Shown: piece after piece, positions 6,393 through 11,355 of the stretch
How the letters are laid out: each line of letters begins with the position of its first letter
Position numbering within the stretch: position 1 is the stretch's first letter
Source of the DNA: Alphaproteobacteria bacterium
GTDB lineage: Bacteria > Pseudomonadota > Alphaproteobacteria > Micropepsales > Micropepsaceae
Reading direction: 5' to 3'
DNA length: 11,355 bases
Assembly (NCBI GenBank): GCA_003451645.1
Contig: DMER01000161.1
Coordinates: 1 to 11,355 of the forward strand
Notes under the pieces: model-generated
The model's database searches: none
What the model was told of the DNA's origin: nothing
What the model saw: the letters and a program-made list of their open reading frames with translations, nothing else
Translations under genes and position numbers: made by a program

Positions 6393-6467
6393 TGGTGAGC
6401 CCGGATGGGGTCGAACCATCGGCCCTCTGATTAAAAGTCAGATGCTCTACCACTGAGCTACGGGCCC
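6393..6467 (-). tRNA. tRNA-Lys (anticodon TTT)
   Basis: On the minus strand, GGGCCCG (6467-6461) pairs with CGGGCTC with one G-U. The D arm is AGCTCAGTGGTAGAGC, and the anticodon loop CTTTTAA gives TTT (6435-6433). The T arm is GATGG-TTCGACC-CCATC, the discriminator is A, and CCA is encoded (6395-6393). The cloverleaf is complete. The gene lies 75 bases downstream of tgt on the same strand and converges with tRNA-Asn. Confidence 0.97.
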
Positions 6468-6517
6468 ACACGGCCAGGAAAGAAGCACGCGGGCGCGCCC
6501 TTCCGGCAAGAGCGCGG

Positions 6518-6546
6518 ACCATAGTGAGGCGGCGGCCAAAGGTCAA
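6518..6546 (-). promoter_or_regulatory. tRNA-Lys promoter overlapping the tgt stop codon
   Basis: On the minus strand, TTGACC (6546-6541), a 17-base spacer and TATGGT (6523-6518) form a strong sigma70-type promoter about 50 bases before tRNA-Lys. The TGA stop of tgt (6545-6543) lies inside the -35 hexamer. Confidence 0.7.
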
Positions 6547-7661
6547 TCGCGATTGGCGTCGCGCTTCGCGTGGAAATCATGCACAAATGCCGCAAGCCCT
6601 TGCCCGGAGATTGCCGCACGCAAATCGGCCATAAGGTCTTGATATACTGTCAGATTATGCCAGGTCAGGAGCATCGCACCCAAGATCTCTTCCGCCTTAA
6701 TGAGATGGTGCAGATAGGCGCGCGTATAGGAACGGCAAGCAGGGCAGCGGCAGTTAGGGTCGATCGGTTCATTTGCATCAGCGTGGCGCGCATTGCGCAA
6801 GTTCAGTGTGCCCGTCTTGAGAAAGGCCTGCCCATTGCGGCCAGACCGCGTCGGGATCACGCAGTCGAACATGTCGATGCCGCGCGCGACCGCCCCCACA
6901 AGGTCGTCAGGCTTGCCCACCCCCATGAGGTAACGTGGCCGGTCTTGGGGCAGATGAGGCACCGTGACATCGAGCGTCTCGAACATCGCCTCCTGCCCCT
7001 CGCCAACGGCAAGGCCACCGACGGCATAGCCGTCAAAACCGATCTCCATGAGGCGTTCGGCCGATTGCTCGCGCAAATCGGCAAAGGTACTGCCCTGAAC
7101 AATGCCGAACAAGCCGCGGCCTTGAACCGCGCGAAAGGCCCGCTTGGACCGCAGCGCCCAGCGCATCGACAAGGCCATGGAGCTCTGGGCCACCTCTTGG
7201 GTTGCGGGGTACGGCGTGCACTCATCCAAGACCATTTGAATATCTGACCCGAGAAGATCCTGGATCGCCATAGAGCGCTCCGGGGACAAGACATGGGTCG
7301 AGCCGTCAATGTGGCTTTGGAAGGTGACAGCGTCCTCAGTGACCTTGCGCAAGCCCGAGAGCGACATGACCTGAAAGCCGCCGCTATCGGTCAGTATCGG
7401 ATGCGGCCAGTTCATGAACCGGTGCAAACCGCCCAGTGCAGCGACTCTCTCAGCCCCAGGCCGGAGCATGAGGTGATAGGTGTTACCGAGCAGGATGTCG
7501 GCGCCCGTCTCCTTGACACTTTCGGGCAGCATGGCTTTGACAGTGCCCGCAGTGCCCACGGGCATGAAGGCCGGCGTGCGGATCACGCCGCGGCCCGTAT
7601 GCAACAGGCCCGTGCGGGCGGCCCCATCCTGGCCCAAGCATTCAAAGAAGAACGATGTCAT
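6543..7661 (-). CDS. tgt: Queuine/preQ1 tRNA-guanine transglycosylase
   Basis: Bacterial Tgt exchanges G34 of tRNAs with GUN anticodons (Asn, Asp, His, Tyr) for preQ1, the base-swap step of queuosine synthesis. The 372 residues have normal length and all key parts: DSGGFQ (92-97) with the general-acid aspartate, GIVQGS (186-191), [11 protein letters not shown] (211-221) for substrate binding, and [15 protein letters not shown] (263-277) holding the nucleophile, D266 by offset from the E. coli enzyme. The zinc site is C304, C306, C309 and H335 (CRCPAC...TWHN). Its ATG overlaps the queA stop as ATGA, so the two genes are translationally coupled; AAGG lies just before the start. tRNA-Lys, with its own promoter, follows. 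Confidence 0.98.
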   Translation of the reverse strand: MTSFFFECLGQDGAARTGLLHTGRGVIRTPAFMPVGTAGTVKAMLPESVKETGADILLGNTYHLMLRPGAERVAALGGLHRFMNWPHPILTDSGGFQVMSLSGLRKVTEDAVTFQSHIDGSTHVLSPERSMAIQDLLGSDIQMVLDECTPYPATQEVAQSSMALSMRWALRSKRAFRAVQGRGLFGIVQGSTFADLREQSAERLMEIGFDGYAVGGLAVGEGQEAMFETLDVTVPHLPQDRPRYLMGVGKPDDLVGAVARGIDMFDCVIPTRSGRNGQAFLKTGTLNLRNARHADANEPIDPNCRCPACRSYTRAYLHHLIKAEEILGAMLLTWHNLTVYQDLMADLRAAISGQGLAAFVHDFHAKRDANRD

Positions 7662-8719
7662 GCGGCCTTGCGTATCAGCAGGCAGGCATCGCCGTAAGAG
7701 AAAAACCGAAACCGTCTGGCGATGGCATGCGCATAGGCGCGTTGCATGGTCTCAAGCCCGCAAAAGGCGCACACGAGCATGAACAGGGTCGATTGCGGCA
7801 AATGGAAATTGGTGAGCAGCATGCCGGTGGAGCGTATCGCCACACCTGGCCTCAGGAAAATCCGCGTTTCGCCGGCGTAAGGAGCGAACCGCCCATTGGC
7901 CCCAATCGCGCTTTCCAGCGTGCGCAGAGAGGTCGTGCCAATCGCGAGTACCCGGCCGCCCCGGTCACGCGCCGCGTTGAGGCGGTTGGCAGCAGGCTCG
8001 CTCAAGGCCGCCCACTCCGCATGCATCTGATGGGTCGCGATGTCGTCAACGCGGACGGGAAGAAAGGTGCCCGGGCCCACATGCAGTGTTACCCGTTCTT
8101 GGCCGACGCCCAAACCGGTCAAAGCCTCAAGCAGGGCGGGCGTGAAGTGGAGGCCGGCTGTCGGTGCCGCGACAGCGCCATCCTGGGCCGCAAAGAGCGT
8201 TTGGTAATCGGATTGGTCCTGGGCGTCGGCGGCCCTTCGCGCGGCAATATAGGGTGGCAAGGGCATCCGTCCGATCCCGGCCACGGCGGCATCGAGATCA
8301 GCGCCCGAGAGGTTGAAGGCAAGACGAACATCGCCTTCGTCGCGCTTTTCGGCGACGTCTGCCGAAAGCAAGGCCGAGAAGGATAGCTGATCCCCTTGCA
8401 CGAGCTTGCGGCCGGGCTTTGCGAAGGCGAGCCACTCCTGAGCGTTAACGCGCGTGTGCAAAGTGAGATCGATGGCGGCGGCATCGCTCTGACCCCGAGC
8501 AGGCCGCGTCGCTTGAAGCTGAACGGGCAGAACGCGCGTATCATTGGCGACCATCACATCACCCGCCCTGAGGAATCGGGGCAGATCGCAGACGCGCGCC
8601 TCTTCAAAATGGGCTGCCCCCTCGTGAACGATGAGGAGGCGCGCTTGATCGCGCGGCGAGACGGGCCGCAAGGCGATAAGGTCCTGAGGCAGCGAGAAGT
8701 CGAAATCGCGGAGCTGCAT
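7658..8719 (-). CDS. queA: S-adenosylmethionine:tRNA ribosyltransferase-isomerase
   Basis: QueA transfers and isomerises the ribose of SAM onto preQ1-modified tRNA to give epoxyqueuosine, the step after Tgt. The 353 residues from ATG 8719 carry the family blocks [11 protein letters not shown] (6-16), VANDTRVLP (57-65), PTAGLHF (186-192), LHVGPGTF (212-219), [10 protein letters not shown] (261-270), [14 protein letters not shown] (303-316) and [12 protein letters not shown] (337-348). The open frame extends 46 codons further upstream, but that part overlaps coaD and does not look like QueA, so I chose the internal ATG. It begins 10 bases after the coaD stop; no Shine-Dalgarno is visible in that gap (a pyrimidine tract instead), so coupling to coaD is likely. 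Its stop overlaps the tgt start. Confidence 0.97.
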   Translation of the reverse strand: MQLRDFDFSLPQDLIALRPVSPRDQARLLIVHEGAAHFEEARVCDLPRFLRAGDVMVANDTRVLPVQLQATRPARGQSDAAAIDLTLHTRVNAQEWLAFAKPGRKLVQGDQLSFSALLSADVAEKRDEGDVRLAFNLSGADLDAAVAGIGRMPLPPYIAARRAADAQDQSDYQTLFAAQDGAVAAPTAGLHFTPALLEALTGLGVGQERVTLHVGPGTFLPVRVDDIATHQMHAEWAALSEPAANRLNAARDRGGRVLAIGTTSLRTLESAIGANGRFAPYAGETRIFLRPGVAIRSTGMLLTNFHLPQSTLFMLVCAFCGLETMQRAYAHAIARRFRFFSYGDACLLIRKAA

Positions 8720-8729
8720 ACGGAAGGTA

Positions 8730-9362
8730 TTAACGTCGGCGAGGGCGCACTGGCGAACGCCGCTGTGGCACGGCGACCGCTTGCACTGCACGGGCGGCGG
8801 CAACCGGACGCGCCTTTGCGCCATCCAACTTCGAGGTGGCAGCCCGCCGGTCGGCATATTTGGCCATCAATTTGTCAATCACAAAGGGTGAGGCAAAGGC
8901 GGTCACATCGCCATTGAGCGCGCATATCTCCTTCACTAAGCGGCTGGCGATGGATTGATGCTTGGGATCCGCCATGAGGAAGACCGTCTCGATATCCGGG
9001 TTGATCTCCATATTCATGCCGACCATCTGAAACTCATATTCAAAGTCGGAAACCGCGCGCAGGCCCCGGACGATCATGGTGGCGCCGATCTTCTCGGCAA
9101 AATGCATGAGCAAAATGCCAAAGGGTTCAACCGTGATTTTGATGCCGTTTTGAACCGCGATAGGCGCGACCTCATGCTTGACCATCTCCACACGCTCACT
9201 GACGGTGAAGAGTGGGCCTTTGGTCTCGTTGGTCGCGACGCCTATGACCAAATGGTCAACGAGCCGCGCGGCCCGGCGGATGATATCCATATGACCATTG
9301 GTGATCGGGTCAAAGGTGCCGGGATAAAGCCCGACCCGTAGGCGGCGGATTGGCGATTTCAT
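8730..9362 (-). CDS. coaD: Phosphopantetheine adenylyltransferase with basic C-terminal tail
   Basis: CoaD joins ATP and 4'-phosphopantetheine to form dephospho-CoA, the fourth step of coenzyme A synthesis, in the cytosol. The nucleotidyltransferase fold is clear: YPGTFDPITNGH (13-24) with the TxGH ATP motif, VIGVATNETK (39-48), MIVRGLRAVSDFEYEFQM (96-113) and SIASRLVKEI (137-146), equivalent to the SS.LVKE block. The enzyme core ends near residue 170, as in the usual 160-170 residue family. Here about 40 more residues follow, almost entirely Ala, Arg, Val and Pro, ending RRSPVRPRRR; they look disordered. No clear promoter or strong ribosome binding site is visible before the ATG. It heads the coaD-queA-tgt cluster. 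Confidence 0.97.
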   Translation of the reverse strand: MKSPIRRLRVGLYPGTFDPITNGHMDIIRRAARLVDHLVIGVATNETKGPLFTVSERVEMVKHEVAPIAVQNGIKITVEPFGILLMHFAEKIGATMIVRGLRAVSDFEYEFQMVGMNMEINPDIETVFLMADPKHQSIASRLVKEICALNGDVTAFASPFVIDKLMAKYADRRAATSKLDGAKARPVAAARAVQAVAVPQRRSPVRPRRR

Positions 9363-9451
9363 GCGCGTGGCTGACCCATTGAAAAATCCAGCTGCCTATT
9401 GTGGGCCCTAACTCCTTAAAGAAGGCAAGATGCCAGTGAGCTAAAAGGTCA

Positions 9452-9487
9452 CAAAAATGCAAACGCCCCAGCCGTGAGACTGGGGCG
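9452..9487 (-). terminator. Intrinsic terminator after the acyl-CoA dehydrogenase genes
   Basis: On the minus strand, CGCCCCAG (9487-9480) and CTGGGGCG (9471-9464) form a perfect 8-bp stem with an 8-base loop, followed by TTTGCATTTTTG. It starts 23 bases after the stop of the acyl-CoA dehydrogenase gene and separates that unit from coaD. Confidence 0.8.
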
Positions 9488-9510
9488 CGAGCCCGAACGC
9501 CGGATAATCG

Positions 9511-10749
9511 TTAGCGGCCGGCCGGGGCCTTATTGAAGGGCACGTCCTTGTCCACACGGATATCGGCAGGAAGACCGAGCACGCGCTCGGCAATGATATT
9601 GCGCAAGATTTCGTCCGTACCGCCCGCAATCCGCAAGCCAGGCGCGGACATGAAGGCCTGCTGGAACATCGCTTCGTGCGGAACCTGCTCGCGGCCGGAC
9701 ATGATGCCGCCCATATCCTCCAGGTCCATCGCGAAGGAGGCCAAGTCCTGAAGCTTTTGCGCCACGACGATCTTGGCAATGGAGGCCTCCGGCCCCGGGA
9801 TCTGCCCCTTGGAGAGGGCGGTCATGGTGCGGTAGGTGGTGAACTTCAAGCCTTCCGAGCGCACATACCAATCCGCAAGGCGCTCGCGCACGGCGGCGTT
9901 TTTGATGGCGGGGCCATCCTCCAGCTCGATGGTGCGCGCCAGCGCCATCAACTCGCGCACATCGGGACCCTGCCCGCCTGTGCCGCCGCCCACAGCAAGC
10001 CGCTCATGCATGAGGGTGGTCAGGGCCGCTTCCCAGCCCTTGCCCACGTCATGAAGGCGCTGGTGATCGGGGATGCGCACATTGGTGAAGAACACCTCGT
10101 TGAAATTGGCGCCGCCGGATATCTGTTTGATCGGGCGCACTTCAACACCCGGCGACTTCATGTCCAGGAAGAACATCGTCAGGCCCTTGTGCTTAGGCAC
10201 GGAGGGATCGGTCCGTGTCAGCAAAATGCCGAAGTCGGAGTAATGCGCGCCCGAGGTCCAGATCTTCTGACCGTTGATGATCCAGTCATTGCCATCGCGC
10301 TCGGCCTTGGTGCGGATACCGGCAACATCAGAGCCGGCCGCAGGCTCTGAAAACAACTGACACCAAACCTCTTCGCCAAACAAAGCAGGCTTCACATAGC
10401 GCGCCTTGTGCTCAGCACTCGTGTATTGCATGACGGTCGGGATGCACATGCCCAGGCCGATTTCGAAAAATCCGGCAGGCACATCGAATTTGGACTCTTC
10501 TTGGCCGTAGATCACGCTTTGGATCGGCGTGCCGCCCATCCCGCCCCATTCCTTGGGCCACGTGATCCGCGCATAGCCCGCGGCCGCGCGCTTGGCCTGC
10601 CATTCCTTGGCGCGTTTCAGGCCCTCGGCCTCGCTGAGGGACGCGCGCGCTTTTAGCGTATCAGGCGTTTTTGGTTTGGCGTTAGCTTCGAGCCAATGGC
10701 GCACTTCAGTGCGGAAGCGGGCCTCTTCGGGGGTGTCTTCGAAATTCAT
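9511..10749 (-). CDS. Acyl-CoA dehydrogenase, catalytic-type subunit
   Basis: This FAD-dependent enzyme makes the first alpha,beta double bond in acyl-CoA beta-oxidation. The 412 residues span the N-terminal helical domain (about 1-125), the beta domain with FSEPAAGSDVAG (133-144) and INGQKIWTSGAHYSD (158-172), both FAD or substrate contacts, and the C-terminal helical domain ending GLRIAGGTDEILRNIIAERVLG (371-392). The residue that is Glu in MCAD (YEGT) is Gly here (AGGT), but HER at 248-250 places E249 on the helix where isovaleryl- and long-chain dehydrogenases and Mycobacterium ChsE4 hold the catalytic base. It lies 29 bases after the stop of a second dehydrogenase, with GAAGGA 9 bases before the ATG. 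The acyl substrate cannot be told from sequence. Confidence 0.93.
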   Translation of the reverse strand: MNFEDTPEEARFRTEVRHWLEANAKPKTPDTLKARASLSEAEGLKRAKEWQAKRAAAGYARITWPKEWGGMGGTPIQSVIYGQEESKFDVPAGFFEIGLGMCIPTVMQYTSAEHKARYVKPALFGEEVWCQLFSEPAAGSDVAGIRTKAERDGNDWIINGQKIWTSGAHYSDFGILLTRTDPSVPKHKGLTMFFLDMKSPGVEVRPIKQISGGANFNEVFFTNVRIPDHQRLHDVGKGWEAALTTLMHERLAVGGGTGGQGPDVRELMALARTIELEDGPAIKNAAVRERLADWYVRSEGLKFTTYRTMTALSKGQIPGPEASIAKIVVAQKLQDLASFAMDLEDMGGIMSGREQVPHEAMFQQAFMSAPGLRIAGGTDEILRNIIAERVLGLPADIRVDKDVPFNKAPAGR

Positions 10750-10778
10750 GAGTGCGTGTCCTTCAATGGCAGTGGAGT

Positions 10779-11355
10779 TCAGGCGGCATTGCGGCTTTCG
10801 AGCCGTGCGATCAGCTTGTCTTTCCAGGCGCGCTCGGACCCGAGCGACAGCGCCAAGAGCTTGGAACGGCGATAGAAGAGGTGGCAGTCGAACTCCCAGG
10901 TGAAGCCCATCCCGCCATGTGTCTGAATGTTTTCTTTGGCTGCGTAGTGGAACGCTTGTGTTGCCGAGACCCGCGCGGCCGCAGCCGCGATGCCCAGTTC
11001 AGGCGCGTTGGTCGATAACGCCCAGGCGCCATAATAGGCATTGGAGCGCGCCAGCTCGTTATAGACATACATGTCCGCAAGCTTGTGCTTAATCGCCTGG
11101 AACGAGGCGATCTGACGGCCGAAGGCATAGCGGTTCAGCGCATAATCCTTGGCCTGAAGCAGTGTCGCATCCGCTCCGCCCACTTGCTCAAAGGCCGTGA
11201 GGATCGCCGCGCGGTCAAGAACGCGCTCCGTAATCGCCCAGCCCTCGCCTTGCGCGCCCAGGAGTTCCGCTGGCGCCCCCGCAAAAGTGATCTCGACCTG
11301 ATCGCGCGAAGGATCCAAAGTCTTTACGCGATGGCGGGTGACGCCGGGGCCTTTG
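10779..11355 (-). CDS. Acyl-CoA dehydrogenase, partner-type subunit (partial, C-terminal part)
   Basis: The frame is open to the right edge, so the N-terminus is missing; a TTG at 11318 is internal and not the start. About 192 residues of the C-terminal dehydrogenase region are present, with the FAD/dimer block YAFGRQIASFQAIKHKLADM and the family block THGGMGFTWEFDCHLFYRRSK. Alignment by eye against MCAD puts Leu (SLGS) where the YEGT glutamate would be. At the helix G position (VLDRAAILTA) there is Ala where isovaleryl-CoA dehydrogenase has Glu. Both canonical bases thus appear missing. With the intact, separate dehydrogenase directly downstream this suggests a structural partner of an alpha2-beta2 enzyme, as known for the mycobacterial ChsE pairs. 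Confidence 0.88.
   Translation of the reverse strand, partial: KGPGVTRHRVKTLDPSRDQVEITFAGAPAELLGAQGEGWAITERVLDRAAILTAFEQVGGADATLLQAKDYALNRYAFGRQIASFQAIKHKLADMYVYNELARSNAYYGAWALSTNAPELGIAAAAARVSATQAFHYAAKENIQTHGGMGFTWEFDCHLFYRRSKLLALSLGSERAWKDKLIARLESRNAA

Noticed and set aside
7655..8386. 243-codon plus-strand open frame
   Set aside because: Antisense to queA, which shows all family motifs. No ribosome binding site or domain.
8720..8857. 46-codon upstream extension of queA
   Set aside because: It overlaps the 3' end of coaD in another frame and lacks QueA similarity; the ATG at 8719 gives the standard N-terminus [11 protein letters not shown].

Overview
The window looks like chromosomal DNA of an alphaproteobacterium. 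The evidence is the order pcm-like methyltransferase, tolC, popZ, valS (a conserved alphaproteobacterial block), a clear PopZ (DUF2497) protein, a DUF3095 protein, a perfect TTAA-N7-TTAA CtrA-type box, GC-rich coding DNA and tRNA genes that encode their own CCA. I cannot place it to genus. I see no phage, transposon, CRISPR or plasmid genes, so it reads as core chromosome and not a mobile island.

Layout. Bases 1-4504 form a minus-strand block read from right to left: a protein-L-isoaspartate methyltransferase-like gene, a TolC-type outer-membrane channel, the polar organiser popZ, and the first 502 codons of valS, which runs off the left edge. A divergent promoter region (about 4543-4631) separates this block from plus-strand tRNA-Cys(GCA) and a DUF3095 gene that probably starts at TTG. 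Bases 5948-6203 carry no protein gene but hold a CtrA-type box, two hairpins with a strong U-tract terminator (a candidate small RNA), and a dyad next to a possible tRNA promoter. tRNA-Asn(GTT) on the plus strand converges with tRNA-Lys(TTT) on the minus strand. The rest is minus strand: coaD-queA-tgt, tightly packed with an ATGA overlap between queA and tgt, then two adjacent acyl-CoA dehydrogenase genes that end at a hairpin terminator.

How the genes relate. QueA and Tgt are enzymes of queuosine tRNA modification, and one expected substrate, tRNA-Asn(GUU), is encoded about 0.26 kb beyond tgt. The two acyl-CoA dehydrogenases look like partners: one keeps a likely catalytic glutamate and the other appears to lack it at both canonical positions, which suggests a heteromeric enzyme. 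PopZ and the CtrA-type box both point to polar, cell-cycle-controlled biology. The best candidate for something undescribed is the short CtrA-box-linked transcript at about 5999-6071.
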